Source: Streptomyces mashuensis (lineage in GTDB: Bacteria > Actinomycetota > Actinomycetes > Streptomycetales > Streptomycetaceae). Taken from it: a DNA stretch of 64,000 nt. The position numbers and the translations under genes are program-made. Below are positions 8,393-16,130 of this stretch, piece after piece; within the stretch, counting starts at the first letter, position 1, and each line of letters starts with the position of its first letter. A model generated the notes under the pieces. It was not told where the DNA came from and made no database searches. It worked only from the letters and a program-made list of their open reading frames with translations. The DNA lies in NCBI RefSeq assembly GCF_014654785.1, contig NZ_BNBD01000007.1, positions 1-64,000 on the forward strand, given 5' to 3'.

Positions 8393-9940
8393 GTGCTCCG
8401 CAGCTCAGCCGTCAGATCCGCCGTCGCCCTCACCGTCGCCGCCTGCCTGGGGACCGCCGCCCCGGCCTCCGCCACGGGGCCCGGAACCGGCACTTCCGGT
8501 ATCGGTGACCCGTACTACCCGGACGCGGGAAACCCGGGATACGACGTCTCCCACTACGACCTCCGGCTGACGTACCGGCCGGAGGACGACCGGCTGGACG
8601 GCACCGCGGTCCTCACCGCCCGCAGCACGCAACGACTGCCCCGCTTCACCCTGGACTTCCTGCTCGACGCACAGGAGGTACGCGTCGACGGCAGGAAGGC
8701 GGCCTTCACCCGGACCGGCACCGGGGGCACCCGCAAACTGGAGGTGACGCCCGCCGTCCCGCCGGCCGCCGGACGGACCTTCACCGTCGCCGTCACGTAC
8801 GGCGGGACACCTTCCGAGGCGAAGGACGGCCGGCCGTCCGCGTGGCACCGCACCGCCGACGGCGCCGTGGTGGCCGACGAGCCCTCGTCCGCACCCTGGT
8901 GGTACCCGGTCAACGACCACCCGCGCGACAAGGCCACGTACGACGTGTCCGTCTCCGTGCCGGCCGGGCTCCAGGTGGTCGGCAACGGCCTCCTCGTCTC
9001 CCAACGCACCGAAGGCGGCCGCACCCGCTACCACTGGCGCTCGGCCCGCCCCCAGGCCCCCTACCTGACCACGCTCGGCATCGGCCGGTTCGACCTCACC
9101 ACCGGTACGACGGCGGGCGGGATACCCGTCGTCACCGCGTACGGCAAGGGACTGGGCGACCGCCGGGCCGCGGCGACCGCCAGCGTGGGACGCACCGCCG
9201 AGATCATCGACTGGGAGAGCTCCCTCTTCGGCCCCTACCCCTTCGAGGCCGCCGGCGGCTTCGTGCCGGATGCCGACGGGTACGGCGCCCTGGAGACACA
9301 GACCAGGCCGTTCTACGCACCGGCCATGTTCGCCGACGGCCCCTTCGTCGACGTGGTCGTGCACGAGCTGGCGCACCAGTGGTTCGGCAACAGCGTCTCG
9401 GTGGAGAACTGGCGCGACATCTGGCTGAGCGAGGGCTTCGCCACCTACGCGCAGTGGCTGTGGTCGGAGAAGGAGGGCACGGGCACGGCCCGGGAACTCG
9501 CCGCCCACGCCTACGCCAAGCACCCCGCCGACGACCCGTTCTGGACGGTCCCGCCCGGTGACCCGGGCGCGGAGAACCAGTTCCACCCCGCCGTCTACCA
9601 GCGCGGCGCCATGGCCCTCCAGGCCCTGCGCGAACGCCTCGGCGACACCGCCTTCTTCACCGTGCTCCGCCAGTGGCAGACGGAACGCCGGCACGGCAAC
9701 GGCACGGTCCAGGACTTCGTCCGCCTCACGGAACGCGTCTCCGGCCGGCCCCTGCACGACCTCTTCGCCACCTGGCTCTTCACCCCGGCCCGCCCGGCGG
9801 CACCCCCGTCCCCCACCGCCCCGGCGGCCGGGAAGCCCGCGGAGCCGGCGTCCTGGCAGAAGATCGAAGCGGCCCGGGAAGCGGACCGGGGCGCGCACCG
9901 GTGTCCGAAATCGTCCAGCCCTGCACCAGGAGCCCGTTAG
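8393..9940 (+). CDS. Secreted M1-family metallopeptidase
   Basis: A 515-residue protein starting at GTG with GGGGAAA upstream. Residues 1-27 are a signal peptide (MLRSSAVRSAVALTVAACLG, cleavage near ASA). The mature part is a gluzincin aminopeptidase of the M1 family. It has the exopeptidase loop GYGALETQ (GAMEN-like) near residue 300, zinc motif HELAHQWFGN (HExxH) near residue 322 and the third ligand in WLSEGFATY. It lacks the long C-terminal domain of large aminopeptidases and ends with a Pro/Ala-rich tail. It probably trims extracellular peptides. It lies directly upstream of strA, 41 bases away, but belongs to housekeeping or secretion functions rather than to the antibiotic cluster (inferred). 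Confidence 0.9.
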   Translation: MLRSSAVRSAVALTVAACLGTAAPASATGPGTGTSGIGDPYYPDAGNPGYDVSHYDLRLTYRPEDDRLDGTAVLTARSTQRLPRFTLDFLLDAQEVRVDGRKAAFTRTGTGGTRKLEVTPAVPPAAGRTFTVAVTYGGTPSEAKDGRPSAWHRTADGAVVADEPSSAPWWYPVNDHPRDKATYDVSVSVPAGLQVVGNGLLVSQRTEGGRTRYHWRSARPQAPYLTTLGIGRFDLTTGTTAGGIPVVTAYGKGLGDRRAAATASVGRTAEIIDWESSLFGPYPFEAAGGFVPDADGYGALETQTRPFYAPAMFADGPFVDVVVHELAHQWFGNSVSVENWRDIWLSEGFATYAQWLWSEKEGTGTARELAAHAYAKHPADDPFWTVPPGDPGAENQFHPAVYQRGAMALQALRERLGDTAFFTVLRQWQTERRHGNGTVQDFVRLTERVSGRPLHDLFATWLFTPARPAAPPSPTAPAAGKPAEPASWQKIEAAREADRGAHRCPKSSSPAPGAR

Positions 9941-9981
9941 GTTGCTGCCCACACCCCCTGTCCCGTGAAGGATGTCCCGCC

Positions 9982-10905
9982 ATGAGCACACCCCTGCGCG
10001 TCGAGGTACCCCCGGCCTTCGTCGAGGCCTGCATCCGGAACAGCGGTGAGGAGGGGAAGGAGTGGGTCGCCGGTCTGCCCCTGCTGGCCGCCGGGCTGCT
10101 GGAACGCTGGGGCCTCGTGCCGGACGGCGGCGTGCGGCACGGGGAGGCGTCGCTGGTGGTGCCCGTGCGGCGGCCGGACGGGACGCCCGCGGTGCTGAAG
10201 CTCCAGATGCCCCGGGAGGAGACCACCGCCGCGCTGACCGGACTGCGCGTCTGGAACGGCGACGGTGTCGTACGGCTCCTCGACCACGACCCGGACAGCA
10301 GCGCCATGCTGCTGGAACGGCTGGACGGGGCCCGCACGCTGGCCGCCGTCGAGGACGACGACACCGCGATGGGCGTCCTCGCCGGCCTGCTGGCACGCCT
10401 CACCGCCGTTCAGGCGCCCGCCGAGCTGCGCCGGCTCGGCGACGTCGCCCACGAGATGCTGGAACAGGTGCCCACCGCCGTCACCGCGCTGACCGACCCG
10501 GCCGACCAGCGGCTGCTGCGCTCCTGGGCGTCGGCGGTGGCCGAACTCGCCGGCGAGGCGGGGGACCGGATGCTGCACTGGGACCTCCACTACGACAACG
10601 TCCTCTCCGCCGAGCGCGAGCCCTGGCTCGCCATCGACCCCGAACCCCTCGCCGGCGACCCCGGCTTCGACCTGTGGCCCGCCCTGGACAGCCGCTGGGA
10701 GACCGTGGCAGCCTCGGGCGAGCCCCTGCGTGTGGTGCGCCGCCGCTTCGACCTGCTCACCGACACCCTCGGCCTGGACCGCGCCCGTGCGAAGGGCTGG
10801 ACCCTGGGCCGGCTGCTGCAGAACTCCCTCTGGGACATCGAGGACGGGGCCACGGCGCTCGCCCCCTCGCAGACCGCGGTCGCCGAGGCACTCGAAGGGC
10901 GCTGA
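9982..10905 (+). CDS. strA: Streptomycin 6-kinase, APH(6)-I type self-resistance
   Basis: A 307-residue kinase, the same length as S. griseus APH(6)-Ia as I recall it. It phosphorylates the 6-hydroxyl of the streptidine ring with ATP, inactivating streptomycin, and serves for resistance and to keep the product phosphorylated before export. Hallmarks: GEASLVVPV and KLQMPREETTAAL in the N-lobe, HWDLHYDNVL (catalytic Asp and Asn, near residue 195), IDPEPLAGDPGFDLWPAL (DFG-equivalent Asp), and LLQNSLWDIEDG near the C-terminus. ATG follows GAAGGA. It forms the left end of the cluster and is followed by a terminator hairpin and a StrR operator. The high similarity to the S. griseus enzyme supports a streptomycin-like product. 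Confidence 0.92.
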   Translation: MSTPLRVEVPPAFVEACIRNSGEEGKEWVAGLPLLAAGLLERWGLVPDGGVRHGEASLVVPVRRPDGTPAVLKLQMPREETTAALTGLRVWNGDGVVRLLDHDPDSSAMLLERLDGARTLAAVEDDDTAMGVLAGLLARLTAVQAPAELRRLGDVAHEMLEQVPTAVTALTDPADQRLLRSWASAVAELAGEAGDRMLHWDLHYDNVLSAEREPWLAIDPEPLAGDPGFDLWPALDSRWETVAASGEPLRVVRRRFDLLTDTLGLDRARAKGWTLGRLLQNSLWDIEDGATALAPSQTAVAEALEGR

Positions 10906-10922
10906 CGGGGCGCCGGGTCCGT

Positions 10923-10951
10923 GTTCGACCGCGGAACCTAGGCAGTTGAAC
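10923..10951. promoter_or_regulatory. StrR operator, upstream of strF (degenerate)
   Basis: GTTCGACCG, an 11-base spacer, then CAGTTGAAC. This matches the StrR recognition pattern GTTCGACTG-N11-CAGTCGAAC with one change in each arm. It lies 18 bases after the strA stop and 213 bases before strF, and would activate strFG transcription from a distance. Confidence 0.8.
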
Positions 10952-10959
10952 ACGCGCAG

Positions 10960-10992
10960 GGCGGGGACCGGAGATCATTTCCGGTCCCCGCC
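10960..10992 (+). terminator. Hairpin after strA
   Basis: GGCGGGGACCGG, a 9-base loop, then CCGGTCCCCGCC: a perfect 12-bp GC-rich stem followed within 20 bases by GTTTTTG. Likely strA terminator. The StrR site lies on its upstream side. Confidence 0.7.
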
Positions 10993-11164
10993 CCGCCGCG
11001 TTTTTGTACGGCATGCGTTGTACGCATAACGCGGACGCTCGCGAGAAAAGACGATTCACCGCAGAATTACCCGGACCGTTTCCGCTGATTTCCGGGCGGG
11101 TCCTGAGCCGGCCGTCACTGCTTCCCGGCCGTTCTTCCCGCACCCGACAGGAGGTTCGTCCCAC

Positions 11165-12010
11165 GTGATAGGTTACGGCGTCTGCGTCGGACCGACCGGC
11201 CTTTTCGACCGCATCTGCCGTCCGGGCATCGAGCGCGTCCGAACGCCGGGCAGCCCCATTTTCACCATGCGCGGCCAGACATCCATGTTCGACGCCTACA
11301 ACGCCATTTTCGACCAGGCCGCCGCCAACTCCGACGTCACCGGTCTCGTACTGCTCCACGACGACATCGAACTGCGCAAGAACCCCGTCGACGTGGTGGG
11401 CCCGGCGTTCGAGGACGAGTCCATCGCCATGCTCGGCTCGGTCGGCGGCTCCGACACCGTCTCGCTCGCCTGGTGGAACGAGCGGGACACCCGGCGCGGC
11501 CGGGTCACCGACTACGACAAGGTGCACGACTACGGCAGCGACCGGTACGAGGTGCACGCCGTGGACGACTGCATCATCGCCGTGAACCGCTGGGTCATCG
11601 AGAACGTGCGCTTCCCCCCGGGCCGCTACGGCGGCTTCGAAGGGCTCGGCGTCATCCTCGCCACCATGGTGCGCGCCGGCGGCAGGCGCGTCGTCGTCCA
11701 GGACCTCCAGGACGTCATGCACCACAACGACGGGCGCGGCTTCAACGGCCTCCGCGACTGGCGGCGCAACGAACTCCGGTGGCAGCGCCAGTTCTTCGAC
11801 CTCAGCCCGCTGGAGCGGCTGGGGAACCACCTGGAGGACCTGGCGACGCCCACGATCCCCGCCCGGCTCGCGGCCCAGCGGCTCGCGCTGCGCCTCGCGG
11901 GCAGGGCCCACGAGGTGAGCGACGGGGAGACCGGCGACCCGGCGGTCGACAAGGTCGTGGACGGCTGGTACCGGCGGTGCAAGCGGCTGCGCGGCCGCAT
12001 GGTGGTGTGA
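11165..12010 (+). CDS. strF: StrF-type glycosyltransferase-like protein
   Basis: A 281-residue protein from GTG at 11165 (GACAGGAGG upstream). It has the GT-A-like layout of the StrF/PF13712 glycosyltransferase-like family: VTGLVLLHDDIELRKNP carries an HDD acidic motif at ~60, DDCIIAVNRWVIENVRF at ~135, and RYGGFEGLGVILATMV at ~155. S. griseus StrF is of unproven function. It is thought to act in making or attaching the sugar units of streptomycin. It is followed after 8 bases by strG, the order known from S. griseus. Expression is probably under the StrR operator upstream. Confidence 0.85.
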   Translation: MIGYGVCVGPTGLFDRICRPGIERVRTPGSPIFTMRGQTSMFDAYNAIFDQAAANSDVTGLVLLHDDIELRKNPVDVVGPAFEDESIAMLGSVGGSDTVSLAWWNERDTRRGRVTDYDKVHDYGSDRYEVHAVDDCIIAVNRWVIENVRFPPGRYGGFEGLGVILATMVRAGGRRVVVQDLQDVMHHNDGRGFNGLRDWRRNELRWQRQFFDLSPLERLGNHLEDLATPTIPARLAAQRLALRLAGRAHEVSDGETGDPAVDKVVDGWYRRCKRLRGRMVV

Positions 12011-12018
12011 GGAGCGAC

Positions 12019-12624
12019 ATGGCAGCGGCGAAGTACACCCGGCTCACGTACGACGTCAAGGAGATCCCGATCGCCGACTACGTGCGCGAGGCGATCGGCG
12101 TCGAGGACCTGGAGGGCCTGGCGGCCAGCGACCGGCCGGCCACGCGGGAGACCGACCAGGCCACGGACCACCACAAGCGGTTCTACGACAACTTCCACGT
12201 CGTCTCGCCCATCTACCGCAAGCTGGCCCGGAGCCTGCTGGGGCCGTCCGCGGACGACCTCTACATCCAGCGGGTGCCGACCTTCCGGGTCCACCTCCGC
12301 AACTCCCTCGCCGTCGGCGACTGGCACCGCGACAGCGACTTCGGGCACGACAGCGCCGAGCTCAACTACTGGGTGCCGTTCACCCGCGCCTACGGCAACA
12401 ACACGGTGTGGATCGACGAGGAGCCGGTGCACGCCGAGTACGGCGAGGTCATCGTCTTCGACGGTGCCAACTCCTGGCACGGCAACGTCGTCAACGACAC
12501 CGCCATCAGCCGGGTGAGCATGGACTTCCGCACCCTCCCGCGGACCAGCTACCGGCCCAACGACAAGAAGTCGGTGTCGTTCGGCATGCCGTTCCTGCTC
12601 GGGGAGTACTGGGACATTCTCTGA
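12019..12624 (+). CDS. strG: StrG-type cupin/oxygenase-like protein
   Basis: A 201-residue protein (MAAAKYTRLTYDVKEIPIAD) with a double-stranded beta-helix core. GDWHRDSDFGHD gives an HxD pair near residue 98 and SWHGNVVND a distal His near residue 155, followed by an Arg (SRVSMDF). This is the metal and 2-oxoglutarate site pattern of Fe(II) dioxygenases. S. griseus StrG lies at the same place after strF and its reaction is not established. A role in oxidising a sugar or cyclitol intermediate is an inference. It is translated 8 bases after strF with GAGGAG upstream, and is followed by a strong terminator hairpin. Confidence 0.85.
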   Translation: MAAAKYTRLTYDVKEIPIADYVREAIGVEDLEGLAASDRPATRETDQATDHHKRFYDNFHVVSPIYRKLARSLLGPSADDLYIQRVPTFRVHLRNSLAVGDWHRDSDFGHDSAELNYWVPFTRAYGNNTVWIDEEPVHAEYGEVIVFDGANSWHGNVVNDTAISRVSMDFRTLPRTSYRPNDKKSVSFGMPFLLGEYWDIL

Positions 12625-12642
12625 CACCCCCGAAAAGGGAAT

Positions 12643-12679
12643 GGGGTGGTGCGGCGGACGCTGTCCGCCGCACCACCCC
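12643..12679 (+). terminator. Intrinsic terminator after strG
   Basis: A 17-bp perfect stem (GGGGTGGTGCGGCGGAC with its complement) and 3-base loop, followed by TTTTCC; an AAAA on the 5' side can extend the stem. Ends the strFG transcript before the strH promoter. Confidence 0.85.
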
Positions 12680-12698
12680 TTTTCCGTGTGCGGTCCCT

Positions 12699-12727
12699 TT
12701 GACGACCGGCACCCGCATTCATAGCCT
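12699..12727 (+). promoter_or_regulatory. strH promoter, leaderless type
   Basis: TTGACG (12699-12704), 17-base spacer, TAGCCT (12722-12727), then 7 bases to the strH ATG. Near-consensus vegetative promoter whose predicted start site falls at or next to the start codon, so strH mRNA is probably leaderless. No ribosome site is seen. Confidence 0.7.
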
Positions 12728-12734
12728 TCCCGCC

Positions 12735-13880
12735 ATGAGGATGACTTCGCAGACGAGCGACACCGAGGCCCTGACCTCCCTCGACGAGCGGTTCCAGGAA
12801 TTCCTGTCCGGCCTCCCCGACGACCGGCCCCTGTGGTTCTCCTTCTACTCCACCGGATTACTGCACGCCGTACAGCACTTCCTGCGCTTCGTCCCCCCGC
12901 AGATCGAGTGCGTCTTCCTCACGAGCGCCCTGACCCCGGAGGAAATGGCCGTCCGCGACGCCATGACCGGTGCCGTGGACAACGGCCCGCGCTCCTTCGA
13001 CATCGCCGAACGGGTCGGCAGCCACGAGATCTTCGAATTCCTGATGCGCAACCTCGACCGGCCCTTCGGCATCGTCGACGTCGACTGCTTCGTCATGGAC
13101 GCCGACTGGTTCCGCCACTGCATGGACGGACTGGAGCCGGGCGTCGCCGTCAGCGGGCCCTTCACCTACGGGCCCATCCCCCTGGCCGCCCCGCCCCTCA
13201 TGGCCATCGACCCGGCGGCCCGCGCCGGCATCGAGCACGCCATCGGCGGTCCCGTCTCGCCCGCCGCCTACGCCTACATCCCGCCGGGCCCCGAGAAGGA
13301 GATCGACGGCGCCATGGTGCGCCTCATCGAGCCGCACCACGAGGCGGCCCTGGCCAAGGTCATGGCCATGGAGGCGCACCGGCTGCCGTTCCCGCAGGGC
13401 GGACTGCTGGACGTGCTCGACGACGGCCGCGAGGTCCGCAGCCACGAGCGGTACCACCACACGCAGAACGGGCACGACGTGATCCGCACCGTCTTCGACG
13501 GGCTGATGTTCTACCAGCTCATGGCGCTCGCCGCGGGCCGGCGCATCGCGCACTTCCACCATGTCCCCGGCACCAAGGTCTTCGCCCCGCAGCTGGTGCA
13601 CGCGGGCGGCATCTCCTACTGGCACCGGCTGCGGCCCAGCGAGATCGCCGCCGGCATCGACGAACTGCCGTGGTCCGCGCACATCGACGCCCTGCTGCTG
13701 GAGGACTTCACCAACCGGCCGGACGCCCCGGAGTCCTACCGGACGCGCCGCAAGCGGCTCGCCGCGAACCTCCGGCAGTCCGGCGCCGACCTGCCCCGGC
13801 TGCGCAAGGAACTCACCGGCAAGCTCGCCGCGTCGGGCATCGACACCACCGACCCCCGCTGGCAGGCCGTGCTCGGCTGA
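12735..13880 (+). CDS. strH: StrH, probable glycosyltransferase
   Basis: A 381-residue protein close in length to S. griseus StrH and in the same place after strF-strG. The N-terminal region (LWFSFYSTGLLHAVQHFL) and GIVDVDCFVMDADWF, with a DxD pair near residue 115, suggest a GT-A-type nucleotide-sugar enzyme. The C-terminal third (HFHHVPGTKVFAPQLVHAGG) is characteristic of this small family. It is thought to attach dihydrostreptose or N-methylglucosamine during streptomycin assembly; the exact step is unproven. Codon 42 is TTA (12858-12860), making translation dependent on the bldA tRNA. It has its own TTGACG-TAGCCT promoter, and no ribosome site precedes ATG. Confidence 0.8.
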   Translation: MRMTSQTSDTEALTSLDERFQEFLSGLPDDRPLWFSFYSTGLLHAVQHFLRFVPPQIECVFLTSALTPEEMAVRDAMTGAVDNGPRSFDIAERVGSHEIFEFLMRNLDRPFGIVDVDCFVMDADWFRHCMDGLEPGVAVSGPFTYGPIPLAAPPLMAIDPAARAGIEHAIGGPVSPAAYAYIPPGPEKEIDGAMVRLIEPHHEAALAKVMAMEAHRLPFPQGGLLDVLDDGREVRSHERYHHTQNGHDVIRTVFDGLMFYQLMALAAGRRIAHFHHVPGTKVFAPQLVHAGGISYWHRLRPSEIAAGIDELPWSAHIDALLLEDFTNRPDAPESYRTRRKRLAANLRQSGADLPRLRKELTGKLAASGIDTTDPRWQAVLG

Positions 13881-13884
13881 GCGT

Positions 13885-14658
13885 TCACAGCCGCTGCCGT
13901 ACGAAAGCGGTGAGCTCCGCGCCCAGCGACGGAGCCGAGTACAGCAACCACGGCGCGTCCAGCCGCCGGCCGCCGCTCAGGTCGTCGACCCGGCCGCCCG
14001 CCTCCAGCACCAGCAGGACGGCGGGCGCCCGGTCCCAGACCTTGCCGCCCTCGTCGGCCACGGCGTCCACCCGCCCCTCGACGAGATCCCCGATCGCGCT
14101 GACCTGCCACTCGGTCCACCCGGGCAGCGCCTCGACGTGCGGCCGCACCGGCGACTCGGGGAAGAGGAAACCACTGACGCGCGCGGCGCCGAGACCCAGC
14201 CCGGGACCGGGCCCGTCGTCGCCGCCGATCCGCAGCCGGCGCTCCCGGCCGTGGGCCCGTACGTACGCGCCCCGCCCCCTGCGCGCCCAGTACACGGTGT
14301 TCTCCGTGGGGCGGCTCACCGCGCCGATCTCCAGTTCGCCGTCGACCTCCAGGGCGACGTGCGTGCCCCAGCCGCGTCCGCCGGCGAGGAACGGGACCGT
14401 CCCGTCGATCGGGTCGATGATCCACCGGCGCCCGGAGGACCCGCGCCCGCCCGTCTCCTCGGACAGCACGGCGTCACCGGGCCGCTCCCGGCGCAGCAGG
14501 TCGAGCATGGCGTGCTCCACGGCGAGGTCGGCCTCGCTGACGGGGCTGCCGTCGGTCTTGTCCCGCACGGGATTCGGGGCCCCGAAATAGGTCAGGGCGA
14601 GAGAATCGGCGAGGCCGACGAGACGTTCGGCCAGAAGGAAGTCCTCATCCAGATCCAC
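13885..14658 (-). CDS. strO: StrO, inositol-monophosphatase-family phosphatase
   Basis: A 257-residue member of the Mg-dependent inositol monophosphatase family. SEET (metal Glu) lies near residue 67, WIIDPIDGTVPFLAGG near residue 78 (the DPxDGT metal motif), and VWDRAPAVLLVLEAGG near residue 208 (WDxAP in place of WDxAAG). In streptomycin biosynthesis StrO is proposed to remove phosphate from N-amidino-scyllo-inosamine 4-phosphate between the two transamination cycles. It converges on strH with 4 bases between the stop codons and is followed upstream by strU, 12 bases away, in one minus-strand operon. In S. griseus strO lies next to strN, as I recall, so it has moved here. Confidence 0.85.
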   Translation of the reverse strand: MDLDEDFLLAERLVGLADSLALTYFGAPNPVRDKTDGSPVSEADLAVEHAMLDLLRRERPGDAVLSEETGGRGSSGRRWIIDPIDGTVPFLAGGRGWGTHVALEVDGELEIGAVSRPTENTVYWARRGRGAYVRAHGRERRLRIGGDDGPGPGLGLGAARVSGFLFPESPVRPHVEALPGWTEWQVSAIGDLVEGRVDAVADEGGKVWDRAPAVLLVLEAGGRVDDLSGGRRLDAPWLLYSAPSLGAELTAFVRQRL

Positions 14659-14670
14659 GGCGCGCCTCCG

Positions 14671-15957
14671 TCAGACGGCGAACAGCTTGTCCTGCTCCTC
14701 GCGGAGCGCGTCGACGAGCCGGCCCGCCGGCAGCGTCACGTCGTCGTACGTCACGACGGCGTCCCGGGGGACGTCGCGGCGGAGCACGCAGCCCTCGGAG
14801 ACGCCGATGGGCAGGAGCCGCTCGGCGCGCGTCACCGGGTGGGCCTCGGCGACGCCGTAGAGGTCGTAGCCGCCGATGCCGTCGAGCACCGTCCCGGCGG
14901 GCAGGTCCCGTTTGGCGGTGGCGACCACGTCGACCCGCGGCCCGGCGGGCGGGGTCAGGGTGGCGTCGCCGAAGTCGACGACGCGGGCGATGGTGTTCGG
15001 CACCTCGAAGTGGCAGAGGTGGTAGGGCACGTAGAAGCTGTACAGCGGGCCCTTGCCCAGCTTGTAGAGCTCCAGGTAGCTCCGCTGCCGGGGGTCGTCG
15101 TGGGTGCCCAGCACGTAGACACCGGGCCCCGGCTTGGCGCCGACGACGTAGTCGACGATGCCGCCCTGCTCGCGCAGCTCGTCGACGTCGTACATCCCGG
15201 TCAGCTCGTCGACGTGCCCGGTGTGGTCGCGCCCGTACATGCCGCGCTGCGGCACGGTGAGCCCGAAGGCGTTGGCCACGATGGCCTGTTCGAAGGAGAC
15301 CTTCGTGCCGTCCGTGAAGCTCGTGATCATGTTGACGTTCTGGCCCCAGCGGTCGGCGAAGACCTGCTGTGTGGTGGGCGTGCGGTACAGGCTGTGGAAC
15401 CCCTTGACGTTGCCCGCCACCAGGGGCGTCACCCCCACGCTCCGTACGAACCGCACGAGGTTGCCCTGGACGCCGGGCTGGTCGCCGTCGGCGGCGGTGA
15501 GCACGACACCGGCCTCGCGGGCGCGGTGGGCCAGCAACGGTCCGACGGTGCCGTCGAGTTCGGCGTTCATTGTCACGATGGGCAGGCCGCGCTCGATCGC
15601 GGCGACGGTGATCCTGGCGCCGAACTCCACCGCGCCGGTCACGTCGACCACGCAGTCGATCCCCTCGGCGGCGATCAGGGCGAACGCGTCCTCGGTCACC
15701 ACGGGCGTGCCGGCCGCCACGGCCGCCCCGATCCGTTCCGCCGTCCCCGCGCGGACCGGCTCGACGCCCGCCTCGCGGTAGGCGCGCTCGGCGTTGGGCA
15801 CGGTCCTGTTCGCGATCGCGGCCACCCGCATGCCGGGGACGGCGTTGACGATGTGATTGACCAGTCCGCGGCCCATGAACCCGGCGCCTATCATTCCGAC
15901 GCGAATGGGGCGGCCGCTCTCCTCGCGCCGGCGCAGCGCGGTGTCGACTAACAGCAT
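14671..15957 (-). CDS. strU: StrU, NAD(P)-dependent oxidoreductase with SAF domain
   Basis: A 428-residue protein. Residues ~18-140 are a Rossmann fold (RVGMIGAGFMGRGLVNHIVN) of the homoserine-dehydrogenase-like type. The middle is a catalytic domain (TSFTDGTKVSFEQAIVANAF), and residues ~340-425 look like a SAF/antifreeze-type domain (DLPAGTVLDGIGGYDLYG). This is the architecture of StrU-like proteins, whose reaction in streptomycin assembly is unknown. I chose ATG at 15957 (MLLVDTALRRREESG); the frame continues upstream but runs through the StrR operator region. It is divergent from strV with 173 bases between, and shares a perfect StrR site with it. Confidence 0.83.
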   Translation of the reverse strand: MLLVDTALRRREESGRPIRVGMIGAGFMGRGLVNHIVNAVPGMRVAAIANRTVPNAERAYREAGVEPVRAGTAERIGAAVAAGTPVVTEDAFALIAAEGIDCVVDVTGAVEFGARITVAAIERGLPIVTMNAELDGTVGPLLAHRAREAGVVLTAADGDQPGVQGNLVRFVRSVGVTPLVAGNVKGFHSLYRTPTTQQVFADRWGQNVNMITSFTDGTKVSFEQAIVANAFGLTVPQRGMYGRDHTGHVDELTGMYDVDELREQGGIVDYVVGAKPGPGVYVLGTHDDPRQRSYLELYKLGKGPLYSFYVPYHLCHFEVPNTIARVVDFGDATLTPPAGPRVDVVATAKRDLPAGTVLDGIGGYDLYGVAEAHPVTRAERLLPIGVSEGCVLRRDVPRDAVVTYDDVTLPAGRLVDALREEQDKLFAV

Positions 15958-16037
15958 GGGCGATTCCCTGATTCGCAGTGACTTGTCACGGAGCGACGAG
16001 GCTATGGGAGGGTGATCGGGGTGGCAACGAAGGCCGC

Positions 16038-16066
16038 GTTCGACTGCCGAGCGTCGGCAGTCGAAC
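16038..16066. promoter_or_regulatory. StrR operator between strU and strV (perfect)
   Basis: GTTCGACTG-CCGAGCGTCGG-CAGTCGAAC, a perfect inverted repeat with 11-base spacer matching the StrR consensus. It lies 81 bases from the strU start and 65 bases from the strV start, so it can serve both divergent promoters. Confidence 0.92.
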
Positions 16067-16130
16067 GCCCGATGCCGCCCCGGGACAGGGAAGTTGACGT
16101 CCGGACCGGCATGCTGGATAACCTCGCGCA

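Noticed and set aside
13561..15951. 796-codon plus-strand frame across strO and strU
   Set aside because: The minus-strand phosphatase and oxidoreductase motifs are decisive; the plus frame has none.
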